A DNA stretch of 64,000 nucleotides from Paenisporosarcina quisquiliarum (GTDB lineage: Bacteria > Bacillota > Bacilli > Bacillales_A > Planococcaceae). The stretch covers positions 1-64,000 of the forward strand of contig NZ_JAMKBJ010000014.1 of NCBI RefSeq assembly GCF_027563315.1. Direction: 5' to 3'. The notes under the pieces are model-generated. The model had not been told where the DNA came from and searched no databases. It saw only the letters and a list, made by a program, of their open reading frames with translations. A program made the position numbers and the translations under genes. How positions within the stretch are numbered: the first letter of the stretch is position 1; each line of letters begins with the position of its first letter. Below are positions 51,259 through 60,907 of the stretch, in pieces.

Positions 51259-53376
51259 GTGAAACCAGTGATCGTTGCTGAAAAGCCAAGTCAGGCGAAG
51301 GCATATGCAGATGCTTTCAAAGTGAAGAAGCAGGAAGGCTTTTTTGATGTCCAGCCATGTGAGGCTTTTCCTCAAGGTGCCTATATTACATGGGGAATCG
51401 GACATTTGGTTGAGCTGCGTGATCCAAAGTCCCACAATCCAAAATGGACGAAATGGTCTCTTCAGACATTGCCGATCTTACCGGATGAATTTCAATTTCA
51501 AATTGCTAAAGGCAAGGCAAAACAGTTCGGCATTATTAAGAAGTTAATCTTTGAGGCAGATACGGTTATCAATGCGTGTGACGTTGATCGTGAAGGGTCC
51601 AATATTTTCTATAGCATCTTTGATTACACGCGTGCCCGTAACAAGACCATTAAACGTTTGTGGATTAATTCACTGGAAGTGGATGAAGTTCGCAAAGGGT
51701 TTATGCAGTTGCAAGACAATCGCAAGGATTTATTGATGTATGAAGAAGCGAAAGCGCGGCAAATGAGTGATTGGCTTGTCGGGATGAATGGTTCCCGTCT
51801 TTACACCCTCCTCATTCAACAAAAAGGAATTCGTGAAGTATTTTCCATCGGGCGAGTTCAATCTCCGACTGTTTATTTGATTTACCAACGCGCACTGGAA
51901 ATTGAACGTTTCGTGCCGGAATCCTTTTTTGAACTGGAAGGAACGTTCAAAGCTGAACATGGCTCGTATAAAGGGAAAGCAAAAGGGAAAATGAAGCTCG
52001 TTGAAGAAGCGCAAGAGATCCTGAACAAACATCAAATTGACGGCTTTCTTCCAGGAACAGTGAAACAACTGAAGACGGAAGATAAGAAAATTCTACCGCC
52101 AAAGCTTCATGCATTATCCACTATTCAGGCAACGGCCAATCGTAAGTGGAAATACAGTCCTGCGAAAGTGCTGTCAACGATGCAAACTTTATATGAAAAG
52201 AAACTGGTCAGCTATCCAAGAACAGACACTCAATTCATTACGCCAAATGAATTTTCTTATCTCGTCAATCAAGTTGAAGCTTACCAACAGTTGATACAAC
52301 AGCCTTTCCAAGTTGCTTCAAGAAATCCGAGTAAACGGTATGTCGACAGTTCCAAAGTGCAGGAGCATTATGCCATCATTCCGACGAAAAAAATTCCGAG
52401 CGAAAAAGTATTGGCTGGCTTGTCACGTGAGGAACGGAATCTTTATGAGGAAGTATTAAGAACGACACTCGCGATGTTCCACTCCGATTATCTATATAAA
52501 GAAACAACGGTGACGACGGATGTCAATGGACTCGCCTTTTTCTCGAGCGGTAAAACCGAAACGGATAAAGGATGGAAAGCATTATTTTCGAATGAAAAAG
52601 CATCTTCATCTGCCAAAGAACCAACTTTGCCAAAGCTCACACTTCACGAGCAAGTGAAAAGTAAAGTTGAAATTAAAGAAGGCCAAACCACTCCACCTAA
52701 GCCATATACAGAAGGGCAGCTCATCGCCATGATGAAAACGTGTGGAAAGTTTGTTGAAGATGCGGTGGATACGGAAATCCTGAAAGAAGTGGAAGGTCTT
52801 GGAACAGAAGCGACCCGTAGCGGAATTATTGAAACGATTAAGAGACATGGGTATATTGAAGTGAAAAGAAATATTGTGTCCATTACTGAAAAAGGTCGTG
52901 TACTTTGTGAAGCGATTGAAGGCAATTTACTTGCCAGTCCTTCCATGACCGCGAAATGGGAAGCGTACTTAAAGAAAATCGGAACGGGTAATGGTTCATC
53001 TGAATTGTTTTTAGGCAGCATCGCTAAATACTTGAATCAATTGATTCAAGATGTCCCGAATCAACTGAACGATAAAACTTTTCATATGACGACCGAAACT
53101 TTTGTAAGCAGAAAAGAAGTCGCTACTTGCCCGACCTGTAAAAAAGGAACCATACTTTCAAGGAAGAATTTTTATGGTTGTTCAGGGTATAAAGAAGGGT
53201 GTAAACAAACGTTTCCGGCCACATTCCTGAAGAAACGGTTGTCTGCCAAACATATCGACGATTTATGCACGAAAGGCAGAACGGATGTTATTAAAGGATT
53301 TGTCTCGAAAGCAGGAAAAAGCTTCAATGCAAAATTGACATTAATTAATGGTCAATTAAAACTGGATTTTAACTAG
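51259..53376 (+). CDS. topB: DNA topoisomerase III
   Basis: A 705-residue type IA topoisomerase. The TOPRIM domain opens with VIVAEKPSQAKAYADAF and contains ACDVDREGSNIF, with Asp-x-Asp for the metal. The active-site tyrosine is Tyr319 in KLVSYPRTDTQFI. A single four-cysteine zinc ribbon lies near 620-655 (CPTCKKG and CSGYKEGC). It removes or decatenates single-strand crossings during replication and recombination. Start GTG at 51259 after AAAGGTGG. It is co-transcribed with a small phosphatase gene 12 bases downstream. Confidence 0.94.
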   Translation: MKPVIVAEKPSQAKAYADAFKVKKQEGFFDVQPCEAFPQGAYITWGIGHLVELRDPKSHNPKWTKWSLQTLPILPDEFQFQIAKGKAKQFGIIKKLIFEADTVINACDVDREGSNIFYSIFDYTRARNKTIKRLWINSLEVDEVRKGFMQLQDNRKDLLMYEEAKARQMSDWLVGMNGSRLYTLLIQQKGIREVFSIGRVQSPTVYLIYQRALEIERFVPESFFELEGTFKAEHGSYKGKAKGKMKLVEEAQEILNKHQIDGFLPGTVKQLKTEDKKILPPKLHALSTIQATANRKWKYSPAKVLSTMQTLYEKKLVSYPRTDTQFITPNEFSYLVNQVEAYQQLIQQPFQVASRNPSKRYVDSSKVQEHYAIIPTKKIPSEKVLAGLSREERNLYEEVLRTTLAMFHSDYLYKETTVTTDVNGLAFFSSGKTETDKGWKALFSNEKASSSAKEPTLPKLTLHEQVKSKVEIKEGQTTPPKPYTEGQLIAMMKTCGKFVEDAVDTEILKEVEGLGTEATRSGIIETIKRHGYIEVKRNIVSITEKGRVLCEAIEGNLLASPSMTAKWEAYLKKIGTGNGSSELFLGSIAKYLNQLIQDVPNQLNDKTFHMTTETFVSRKEVATCPTCKKGTILSRKNFYGCSGYKEGCKQTFPATFLKKRLSAKHIDDLCTKGRTDVIKGFVSKAGKSFNAKLTLINGQLKLDFN

Positions 53377-53388
53377 GAGGACGACACA

Positions 53389-53811
53389 ATGAATGAAAAA
53401 AATTATCAAGCCTTAATCGACAATCGTATTTTTATTGGCGGAGTTAACGATGTACCTCAAGCAATTGAAAATGAAAAAATCGATGTTGTGTACGATTTGC
53501 GTGCAGAAGTTGGAGCTGCATCAAGTGAAATTAGCAAGCATCAACCGATTGTTGACGATGGGGAATTCCAGGATGAATCCATTCGTACCGGCGTCAAACA
53601 AATTGTTCAGGATTACCAGGACGGCAAGAAAATTTTCTTCCATTGCAATACAGGTCGTGGCAGAGCAGGGACAATGGCAGTTGCTACATTAATGGAACTT
53701 CGTTTAGCTGATTCAATTGAAGAAGCTGAAGCAAAAGTGAAAATGATCCGTCCCGAAGTGGATGTAAAACCTCAATTCAAGGAAGCATTAACTCGTATCT
53801 ATGGCAATTAA
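53389..53811 (+). CDS. Small dual-specificity/tyrosine-phosphatase-like protein
   Basis: A 140-residue phosphatase-like protein. The P-loop is FFHCNTGRGRAGTMA, a complete Cys-x5-Arg motif (HC-NTGRG-R), and an upstream Asp-rich stretch (IVDDGEFQDES) may supply the general acid. Its target is unknown. It begins 12 bases after topB with AGGAGG, so the two form an operon, an uncommon pairing. A terminator follows. Confidence 0.82.
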   Translation: MNEKNYQALIDNRIFIGGVNDVPQAIENEKIDVVYDLRAEVGAASSEISKHQPIVDDGEFQDESIRTGVKQIVQDYQDGKKIFFHCNTGRGRAGTMAVATLMELRLADSIEEAEAKVKMIRPEVDVKPQFKEALTRIYGN

Positions 53812-53829
53812 AAATAAAAAGTTATGAAC

Positions 53830-53862
53830 AAGCAGCCTTAAGATATCGGGGCTGCTTCTTTT
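53830..53862 (+). terminator. Terminator of the topB operon
   Basis: AAGCAGCC / GGCTGCTT stem followed by CTTTTTA. Confidence 0.85.
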
Positions 53863-54246
53863 TATAGCTACTCATTTTTGGAGATTGGCTTTCTTCCGTT
53901 CAATTGGCGGTCGACGGCTATAGAAGTTCACGTGGACATGAGGCTAGCGCTATACAGCATTTATTTTTTGCTCGAAATACTGAAAGTTAATCGGAATAGT
54001 ATGAGCTAAATGAACCAAACTAAACAGTAGAAAATCGGTTATCCTGATTTTCTCGCGCAGAAACCGGTAAAGTGAAATTATTATTAGGCATCCCTTTTGA
54101 GTTGTAACACCATGAACAGCAACGTTTAGTGTGGATGAAATGTTGTCGTGACATGCATTGTCGGTTGGTATGTAGCTGTGTAAAGGTGAAATTTAATCAA
54201 AAATGGTGTATACTTACACTAAGAGAACTTTTAGAAGAGGTGAAGA
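53863..54246 (+). other. Long intergenic region without a recognised gene
   Basis: 384 bases with no convincing open frame and no recognised RNA. A TATACT at 54209-54214 with a preceding TG could be an extended -10 for the gene at 54247. The -35 is unclear. I see nothing else supportable. Confidence 0.4.
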
Positions 54247-54672
54247 ATGGATAATAATCAAATCCCAAGTGCAGTTAATAAGGACTTTTTGACAAAGGAA
54301 TTAGGGTTAATTCAACATTTAAATACGACCATTTTTAAGAAACGTGACTTTTTTGTATTGTCACCGTCTGTTCAAAATAAGTCTAATGGATTTGATTTAA
54401 GAGAAGTTAGTTTAAACAAGTATAACCGAGTAGCCCACAATGGCTATTTATTAATTCGTTATAAAGAACGTTTCTTAATTGCGAAGCTTGCCAATTTCAG
54501 AAAGAAAATGATGCGTGAGGAACTAAAAGCAACGAGTACTTCTAAAACGTCTCATTGGAAATTTATTGTAAAGGAAACACCGACATTGCACGTGGTCTGC
54601 CAGACTGACAGTGATGAGACGTACCCCTTACAAGAGCCATCAAGCAACCAATTAATTAAGTTTTTTCAATAA
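54247..54672 (+). CDS. Protein of unknown function
   Basis: A 141-residue soluble basic protein with no recognised motif. Clusters such as KFIVKETPTLHVVCQTD suggest beta strands, and the middle holds YKERFLIAKLANFRKKMM. AGAGGTGAAGA precedes the ATG at 54247 and a strong terminator follows the stop, so the gene is credible. The family is unknown to me. Confidence 0.7.
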   Translation: MDNNQIPSAVNKDFLTKELGLIQHLNTTIFKKRDFFVLSPSVQNKSNGFDLREVSLNKYNRVAHNGYLLIRYKERFLIAKLANFRKKMMREELKATSTSKTSHWKFIVKETPTLHVVCQTDSDETYPLQEPSSNQLIKFFQ

Positions 54673-54679
54673 ATGAATG

Positions 54680-54712
54680 AAAGCATGTGCCTCCGAGCAC
54701 ATGCTTTTTTTA
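54680..54712 (+). terminator. Terminator after the 54.2-kb gene
   Basis: AAGCATGTGC / GCACATGCTT stem with TTTTTTT tail. Confidence 0.93.
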
Positions 54713-54822
54713 ATTGTCTGCGTATCTTTGGTAGCATTTTTTCATTTGAACCCATTTCTTTGCTTACATGTTTAAAAATTGGGTATATGTGTATGACAAA
54801 CATGAAAACGGGAGTTGTTATA

Positions 54823-55611
54823 ATGGGGCAACATCAAATTGAATTATCGAATCTGACATTGGCATATGAAGACAGTGGACAAGGTGAAGCGATTGTCTTG
54901 CTGCATGGTTTTTGTGGAAGTCATGAATACTGGGATAAACTGATTCCGGCTTTGTCAGAGAATAACCGCGTTATTGTACCTGATTTACCAGGCCATGGAG
55001 ATTCCACGTTTCCTAAAGGGAATTATGAAATGGAATACATGGCAGATACGTTGGTAGAACTACTGGATAAATTAGAGTTGGAGAAAGTAACTTTATTCGG
55101 TCATTCTTTAGGTGGTTACATAACATTAGCATTTGCAGAAAAATATGAAGAACGCTTAAACGGTTTTTCACTGATTCATTCAACTGCACATCCAGATTCT
55201 GATGAAGCGAAAGAAGGCCGTGACGCATCCATCGCAAAAGTGAAATCGGAAGGCGTACCTGCTTTGATTGAGGGCTTAATTCCAAAATTATTTGCTCCAG
55301 AAAACTTGGAGACACATGCAGAAGATGTGGAGAAAGCTAAAGAAATTGGGAAAGCAACTACTGAAGAAGGCGCCATTGGTATGCTCAAGGCCATGAAAAA
55401 CCGCCCAGACCGCAATCATGTCATCAAAAACAGTAAGTTGCCTGCACTACTGATTGCTGGAGAAAAGGATCAGGTCATTCCTCCAGAAAAAACGTTCTCT
55501 GTTCATAAAGAAACGATTTCTCAGGCTTTAATCAAAGGTGCCGGACATATGAGTATGATGGAAAAACCTGATTTATTAATATCGGAAATTCAGGATTTCT
55601 TAAAATCTTAA
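54823..55611 (+). CDS. Alpha/beta hydrolase
   Basis: A 262-residue alpha/beta-fold hydrolase. The oxyanion region is VLLHGFCGSHEYWDK, the nucleophile elbow is LFGHSLGGYITLAF (Ser near 89), the acid is in IAGEKDQVIPPEK and the His is in IKGAGHMSMMEKP. The substrate is unknown; small esters or thioesters are typical. The start is ATG at 54823, eight bases after GGGAG. The frame continues upstream through the previous terminator but without a ribosome site. Confidence 0.9.
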   Translation: MGQHQIELSNLTLAYEDSGQGEAIVLLHGFCGSHEYWDKLIPALSENNRVIVPDLPGHGDSTFPKGNYEMEYMADTLVELLDKLELEKVTLFGHSLGGYITLAFAEKYEERLNGFSLIHSTAHPDSDEAKEGRDASIAKVKSEGVPALIEGLIPKLFAPENLETHAEDVEKAKEIGKATTEEGAIGMLKAMKNRPDRNHVIKNSKLPALLIAGEKDQVIPPEKTFSVHKETISQALIKGAGHMSMMEKPDLLISEIQDFLKS

Positions 55612-55615
55612 AACA

Positions 55616-55661
55616 AAACGCAAGCGACCATAAGTTTGGTCTTTTGCGTTTTTTGTTTTTA
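55616..55661 (+). terminator. Terminator after the alpha/beta hydrolase gene
   Basis: AAAACGCAA...GACC pairs with GGTC...TTGCGTTTT, then T run. Confidence 0.85.
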
Positions 55662-55749
55662 TTTACCATTATTATTCTATTGACCTCTTTCCTATTATCC
55701 GTTAAATTCAGTATTGTATGTAAAATTTATACAAGAGGGGACTACACGA

Positions 55750-57051
55750 GTGAGAACATCCAATGTAACATCAGAGAGAGAAACGATTTATTTCGTATTG
55801 AGTCTCATCTTCAGTATCTTTATTTATATAATTGCCGCCATTTCGATTATCGGAATCGGTATTGCAATTGGTCTGTTAGCCTTAGTGCTATATGCAAATA
55901 TGGTTATGCTTGGGTCAATTCGAGGGAATGGCATTCGTATTCGTGAAAATCAATTCCCAGATGTCTATGAGCGAGTTGTATCCCTATCAGGGGAAATGGG
56001 GCTGAAACGCATTCCTGATGTATTTATCGTACAGTCAGAAGGTGCGTTAAACGCTTTTGCAACACGCTTTTTAGGACGCGATATGGTCGTCATTTATTCG
56101 GAAGTTTTCGAACTTGCTAGACAAGGTGGAGCTGCTGAACTAGATTTCATCATTGCCCATGAACTTGCACATATTAAACGCCGTCATGTTTGGAAAAATA
56201 TTTTACTCGTTCCAGCAACGTTCATCCCGTTCCTGTCGCAAGCTTACAGCCGATCATGCGAATATACGTGTGACCGTGAAGCAGCTTTCTACACGCAAAA
56301 TGGAACAGCTGCGAAGCGTGCCTTGACCATTTTAGGAGCAGGAAAAGATTTATATCATGAAGTAAACGAATCTGCGTATTTAGAACAAATCAAGAGCGAG
56401 TCCAATGTTGCCGTATGGTTCAGTGAAGTATTATCAAGCCATCCACGTTTACCGAAACGCATTCAGTCTGTCGGTCAGTTTATGCGTGTAGAAGGAACGC
56501 CGTCATATGAACCGAAAAACGGAAAAATCGTTTTGGGTGCATCTTTATTATTCGGTGGAATGTTTGGTGTGTATTTGCTGATTGTCTTCTTATTCTCTGC
56601 AGGTGGATTGGTCTATGCAAGCTTTATACCATCACTTCTTTCTGAAGATACATTCGATTTGTCTGAGGAAGACTATTATCCTTCCGAAGGAGAAACGCCG
56701 CTAATGACTGCGGCTTACGATGGGGATATTGAAGAAGTAAATGCATTAATCGAACAAGGTGCCGATCTGGAAGAAAAAGATGCTGAAGGATATACAGCTC
56801 TTGGATATGCAGGATTTTTACAGAATAACGATGTTGCACAAGTTCTCTTAGATGCAGGGGCAGACCCGAATGCTCAAAGTGACTATTCGACTGTTTTGCT
56901 AGAGGCTTTATACAACGAAAATTATGAACTTGCATCCATGCTTTATGAGTACGGTGCTAATCCAGAACTTGAAGATCCTACAGGCGAATCAGCGTATTCA
57001 TATTTTGGAGTTGACAATGAAGAAGATTTTTTAAGAGCGCTTGAACAGTAG
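55750..57051 (+). CDS. M48-family membrane metalloprotease fused to ankyrin repeats
   Basis: A 433-residue protein. A membrane hairpin lies at 13-55, then an M48 peptidase domain. It carries the zinc motif HELAH at 137-141 and the third ligand Glu171 in CEYTCDREA. A further membrane segment lies at about 262-292, and a C-terminal region (313-420) reads as about three ankyrin repeats (GETPLMTAAYDGDIEEVNAL, YTALGYAGFLQNNDVAQVLL). M48 enzymes such as HtpX degrade misfolded membrane proteins. The ankyrin part probably recruits a partner or substrate. The start is GTG at 55750, nine bases after AGAGGGG. Confidence 0.85.
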   Translation: MRTSNVTSERETIYFVLSLIFSIFIYIIAAISIIGIGIAIGLLALVLYANMVMLGSIRGNGIRIRENQFPDVYERVVSLSGEMGLKRIPDVFIVQSEGALNAFATRFLGRDMVVIYSEVFELARQGGAAELDFIIAHELAHIKRRHVWKNILLVPATFIPFLSQAYSRSCEYTCDREAAFYTQNGTAAKRALTILGAGKDLYHEVNESAYLEQIKSESNVAVWFSEVLSSHPRLPKRIQSVGQFMRVEGTPSYEPKNGKIVLGASLLFGGMFGVYLLIVFLFSAGGLVYASFIPSLLSEDTFDLSEEDYYPSEGETPLMTAAYDGDIEEVNALIEQGADLEEKDAEGYTALGYAGFLQNNDVAQVLLDAGADPNAQSDYSTVLLEALYNENYELASMLYEYGANPELEDPTGESAYSYFGVDNEEDFLRALEQ

Positions 57052-57060
57052 AATATATAA

Positions 57061-57107
57061 AAAGAGGACGCGTAAAAGTCAGGTTAATGACTTCTGCGCG
57101 TCCTTTT
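57061..57107. terminator. Bidirectional terminator between the M48-ankyrin gene and the collagen-like gene
   Basis: AAAGAGGACGCG pairs with CGCGTCCTTTT, plus an inner AGTC/GACT. Confidence 0.82.
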
Positions 57108-57111
57108 CATT

Positions 57112-57555
57112 TTAGAAACATTGGAAAGATGAGACTCTGTCTAAATCTGTCCCGTAATAAGTCCATCTACGACCATTCCAACGCCAACCGGCAACGGATT
57201 GTCTTCCGACAAATGTTGGGTAGAACCAGAATGAACGACCATTTCGTAGCCATACATACGTAAACCGGAATAAACAGCCTCGAATCGCACCGGGATCTAC
57301 TGCAAAGACGCCTGCGCCTCCTCGAGATTGTGCAGATTGCTGAGGAACGAAAGTTGGTGGTGGACTAGACGGCGGGCCGCCTGAAGATGGTTGGCCTCCT
57401 CCTTGACCAGGGAATCCAGGACCTTGCCCAGGGAAACCGCCTTGTCCTGGGAATCCGGGACCTTGACCAGGGAAACCAGGTGGGAATCCAGGTCCACGTC
57501 CAGGGAAGTTCGGCGAGTCATCACCGGGTAGAAATGGGAAAAATCGATTAACCAA
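57112..57555 (-). CDS. Gly/Pro-rich collagen-like protein with a conserved aromatic C terminus
   Basis: A 147-residue protein. Residues about 15-60 are built of PGFPGQGPGFPGQGG-type repeats. A Ser/Pro linker follows, then a compact C-terminal domain rich in Trp, Tyr, Phe and Arg (RNGRSFWFYPTFVGRQSVAG) with one Cys near its start and one at the penultimate residue. No signal peptide is seen. The domain pairing suggests a coat or surface structural protein, but I know no assigned function. The start is TTG at 57555, eight bases after AAAGGAGGT. Confidence 0.72.
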   Translation of the reverse strand: MVNRFFPFLPGDDSPNFPGRGPGFPPGFPGQGPGFPGQGGFPGQGPGFPGQGGGQPSSGGPPSSPPPTFVPQQSAQSRGGAGVFAVDPGAIRGCLFRFTYVWLRNGRSFWFYPTFVGRQSVAGWRWNGRRWTYYGTDLDRVSSFQCF

Positions 57556-57650
57556 AAATGGGTACCTCCTTTAAACTGTATTCAAGGTAGTATATGGCTT
57601 TATTGAAGAAGCGTTTGGGTTCCCATGCTCTGCCTAATTTCAACAACTCA

Positions 57651-57689
57651 AAAATGCCAGGCAAAGGTTATGATAACCGCTGCCTGGCA
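57651..57689 (-). terminator. Terminator of the hemolysin III gene
   Basis: TGCCAGGC / GCCTGGCA with an inner GGTTA/TAACC. The minus strand continues with TTTTT. Confidence 0.82.
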
Positions 57690-57701
57690 CTAAGTTATTT
57701 T

Positions 57702-58349
57702 TTATAAAACATACATATATACACTTAAAAAGTGACAAAGGGTTCCAAGTAAAATGAAGATGTGAAAAATTTCATGAAAGCCGAGGTATTTTGATTGCAT
57801 AAATTTGGGCTTGGCACCGTAGATGATGCCTCCGATTGTGTACATGATACCACCTGTAACGAGTAGCCAAAGCCCCTCAGCTTTTAAAGTGGCAGCTAAA
57901 GGTGACGCAAGAAATACAATAATCCACCCCATCCCAATATAAAGAGCTGTAGAAAGCCATCTCGGACAGTCGAACCACACCATTTTGAACAGAATTCCTG
58001 CAATAGCTAAGCCTGTGACGACGGAGAATAACACAAATCCAGTTGTGCCATTAAGTGCGATTAAGCAGAAAGGCGCATACGATCCAGCAATCAATAAAAA
58101 AATCATGGAATGGTCAAGCCTTCTTAAAAAAGCAATGATATGGTCTTTTGCAAGCACCATGTGATAAGTGGCGGATGCAGTATACAATAAAAACATGCTG
58201 ATGCCGAAAATAATGACAGCAACGATATGTAATGCAGGTGCATCACTTGATGAAGCTTTCAAAAGCATGGCGATTAACGCGATAATAGATAATACAGCAC
58301 CAGCCAAGTGTGACAAACTGTTAAAAGGTTCTCGAATATAAGCGTGCAA
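57702..58349 (-). CDS. trhA: Hemolysin III (PAQR/TrhA) family membrane protein
   Basis: A 215-residue protein with seven membrane segments of the hemolysin III / PAQR family. Conserved features are REPFNSLSHLAGAVLS near the N terminus, YTASATYHM, RRLDHSMIFLLIAGSYAPF and the final HEIFHIFILLGTLCHF, whose histidines are the proposed zinc ligands. In E. coli TrhA keeps membrane fluidity in balance. The start is TTG at 58349, eight bases after GGAGG. The ATG at 58364 is itself part of that site. Confidence 0.9.
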   Translation of the reverse strand: MHAYIREPFNSLSHLAGAVLSIIALIAMLLKASSSDAPALHIVAVIIFGISMFLLYTASATYHMVLAKDHIIAFLRRLDHSMIFLLIAGSYAPFCLIALNGTTGFVLFSVVTGLAIAGILFKMVWFDCPRWLSTALYIGMGWIIVFLASPLAATLKAEGLWLLVTGGIMYTIGGIIYGAKPKFMQSKYLGFHEIFHIFILLGTLCHFLSVYMYVL

Positions 58350-58492
58350 AATAAATACCTCCATCTCAACAAGTAGTTATTAATACTATGTATAATCATA
58401 TAATCATTTTAACATCTAGTCAACATTTACGACCTATCAATTTTAAGTTACACTTTAACTACTTAATGCCAATGAATTTCGAGGGGTAAACG

Positions 58493-59104
58493 ATGGAGAA
58501 ATCACAAGAATTGATACAAAAACTTTCTTTAGAAAAGAATATTTCACTTCAGGAAATGCCGGATATCGATTTATATATGGATCAAGTCATTCAATTATTT
58601 GATCACACGTTTAAAAGTACAAAACGTAATGATGAAGAAAAAGTTTTGACCAAAACCATGATTAACAACTATGCCAAAGCGAAGCTGTTCATCCCTATAA
58701 AAAATAAAAAATATTCGAAGAAGCATCTTATCTTGATTAGTTTAATCTATCAATTAAAAGGTGCTTTATCGATTAATGACATCAAGTCGACCCTCGACGG
58801 TCTCAATTCCAAGCTGACTAACGAAGACTTTGAACTGGAGAAATTCTATACTAGTTATCTTGCCATTCAGCAAGGAAATGCATCAGATTTTGAATCGGAG
58901 TTTGAAAAGCGAGCACTAGATGTCCACAAAGAAGTGGCCAAAATGGATGATCGCGAAGCGGAAAAACTGGAGAAAATCCTTCTGATTACCTCTCTGGTAA
59001 ACATCAGTAATTCGTACCGTAAAGCAGCTGAGCTGTTAATCGATGAATTAAAAGAGGAATCACATCAAACCGAGGAAAATCTGAAATCTAAAAAAGAAAA
59101 ATAA
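58493..59104 (+). CDS. DUF1836-domain protein
   Basis: A 203-residue soluble protein. The DUF1836 core (about 20-105) is recognised from MPDIDLYMDQVIQLF, TKTMINNYAKAKLFIPIKNK and LILISLIYQLKGALSINDIK. The arrangement resembles a MerR-like DNA-binding helix set, but no function is established. The C-terminal half is charged and helical. ATG at 58493 follows GAGGGG. It sits 48 bases before the recQ start on the same strand, so co-transcription is possible. Confidence 0.8.
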   Translation: MEKSQELIQKLSLEKNISLQEMPDIDLYMDQVIQLFDHTFKSTKRNDEEKVLTKTMINNYAKAKLFIPIKNKKYSKKHLILISLIYQLKGALSINDIKSTLDGLNSKLTNEDFELEKFYTSYLAIQQGNASDFESEFEKRALDVHKEVAKMDDREAEKLEKILLITSLVNISNSYRKAAELLIDELKEESHQTEENLKSKKEK

Positions 59105-59152
59105 TCAAAATGCCTGACGCTTTCAATCTGCAATAAATAAGGAGTGACACAT

Positions 59153-60907
59153 GTGTTAGAACAAGCTACAAAATATTTACAAACCTTTTTTGGATATGAG
59201 TCATTCCGAACTGGACAAGAACAAGTTATTACACAAGTTCTGAATGGTGATAATTCAATCTGCGTAATGCCGACTGGTGGGGGGAAATCCATCTGTTATC
59301 AAATACCTGCACTAGTTTTGGAAGGTACGACAATAGTTGTTTCTCCTTTGATTTCACTCATGAAAGACCAAGTGGATACTTTGCTTGAAGCGGGAATTCA
59401 TGCGGCCTATATTAATAGTTCATTGAGTCACGAAGAAGTAAGGGAAGTCTTGTATGATGTGCAACGCGGTGCAGTTAAACTTTTATATATTGCGCCAGAA
59501 CGATTGGATTCCCAGTCCTTTTTAAATGAACTTCGGGATATTCCAGTACCATTGATTGCGGTGGACGAAGCGCATTGTATTTCCCAGTGGGGTCATGATT
59601 TCAGACCGAGCTATCGTTTGATTAGCCGAATGACCGAACTTTTTCCGAATAAGCCAACAGTTCTCGCGTTAACAGCAACTGCCACACCACAAGTACGCGA
59701 AGACATTTGCCGCATTTTAAATATTACTGAAAACAATACCGTCATGACTGGTTTTGAACGATCGAATTTAACATTCTCTGTTATACGTGGACAAGACCGG
59801 GAAAAATTTGTTAAAGATTACGTAATGAAAAACGAAAATGAATCCGGCATTATTTATGCCGCTACTCGAAAAACGGTCAATCATATATATGACCTGCTGC
59901 AAAAACGTGGAATCAGTGTGGCTAAATATCATGGTGGCATGTTTGATGAGGATCGCACATACGAGCAGGAACGTTTCCTTAAAGATGAAGCTCAAGTGAT
60001 GGTGGCGACCAATGCCTTTGGAATGGGGATCGATAAATCAAATATTCGCTATGTAATTCATTATCAACTTCCGAAAAATATGGAGAGTTATTACCAGGAG
60101 GCTGGACGCGCGGGTCGAGATGGATTACCGAGTGCGTGTGTTGTTCTTTATGCATCACAGGATGTCCAGACCCAGCGATTCCTGATTGATCAGGCACAAG
60201 ATCCAAGTCGTATTCCCGGTGAACTCATCAAGTTGCAGGGCATGGTGGATTACTGTCATACAGAAAATTGTTTGCAGCAATTCATCATTCATTACTTTGG
60301 AGACATGGATGCTGATGTTTGTGGCCGATGTAGCAATTGTACGGATCAACGGGAAAGCCAGGACGTAACACAGGATGTACAAATGGTGCTTTCGTGTGTT
60401 ATTCGAATGGGACAGAAATTCGGAAAAATGCTGACAGCTCAAGTATTGACCGGCTCGAGGAACAAAAAAGTTATCGAATTTGGATTTGATAGACTATCAA
60501 CTTACGGCATTTTAAAGCATTACAGTGCGAAAGATGTAGCAAACTTGATGGAATTCATGATTTCACAGGACTTACTTGCAGTCGAACATGGGTCATTCCC
60601 AACCATCTATGTTACAGAGAAAAGTAAAGAAGTGCTGAAAGGCAATCAAAAAGTCCTCCGCAAAGGGTCGATTGTTACCCAACAAGTTGCTGACAATGAT
60701 CCATTGTTTGAAGAACTACGAGTTGTGAGAAAAAGATTGGCTGATGAATCGAATGTTCCGCCATTTGTTGTCTTCTCGGATAAAACATTGAAAGACATGT
60801 GTGCTAAACGTCCGAAAAATGAAGAAGAGTTTCTTGAAGTCAGTGGTGTGGGTGCTAATAAGCTTGAGAAATATGGAGAAGCATTTCTTAATGTCATTAA
60901 TCAATGA
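59153..60907 (+). CDS. recQ: ATP-dependent DNA helicase RecQ
   Basis: A 584-residue RecQ helicase. Walker A is MPTGGGKSICYQIP near 43, the DEAH box is VDEAHCISQWGHDFRP near 142, motif VI is QEAGRAGRDG near 318. The zinc-binding segment holds CHTENC and CGRCSNC, and an HRDC domain at the end has EFLEVSGVGANKLEKYGEAF. It unwinds DNA in repair and recombination. The start is GTG at 59153, eight bases after GGAG. An earlier GTG at 59144 overlaps that site. A small membrane gene overlaps its stop codon. Confidence 0.95.
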   Translation: MLEQATKYLQTFFGYESFRTGQEQVITQVLNGDNSICVMPTGGGKSICYQIPALVLEGTTIVVSPLISLMKDQVDTLLEAGIHAAYINSSLSHEEVREVLYDVQRGAVKLLYIAPERLDSQSFLNELRDIPVPLIAVDEAHCISQWGHDFRPSYRLISRMTELFPNKPTVLALTATATPQVREDICRILNITENNTVMTGFERSNLTFSVIRGQDREKFVKDYVMKNENESGIIYAATRKTVNHIYDLLQKRGISVAKYHGGMFDEDRTYEQERFLKDEAQVMVATNAFGMGIDKSNIRYVIHYQLPKNMESYYQEAGRAGRDGLPSACVVLYASQDVQTQRFLIDQAQDPSRIPGELIKLQGMVDYCHTENCLQQFIIHYFGDMDADVCGRCSNCTDQRESQDVTQDVQMVLSCVIRMGQKFGKMLTAQVLTGSRNKKVIEFGFDRLSTYGILKHYSAKDVANLMEFMISQDLLAVEHGSFPTIYVTEKSKEVLKGNQKVLRKGSIVTQQVADNDPLFEELRVVRKRLADESNVPPFVVFSDKTLKDMCAKRPKNEEEFLEVSGVGANKLEKYGEAFLNVINQ

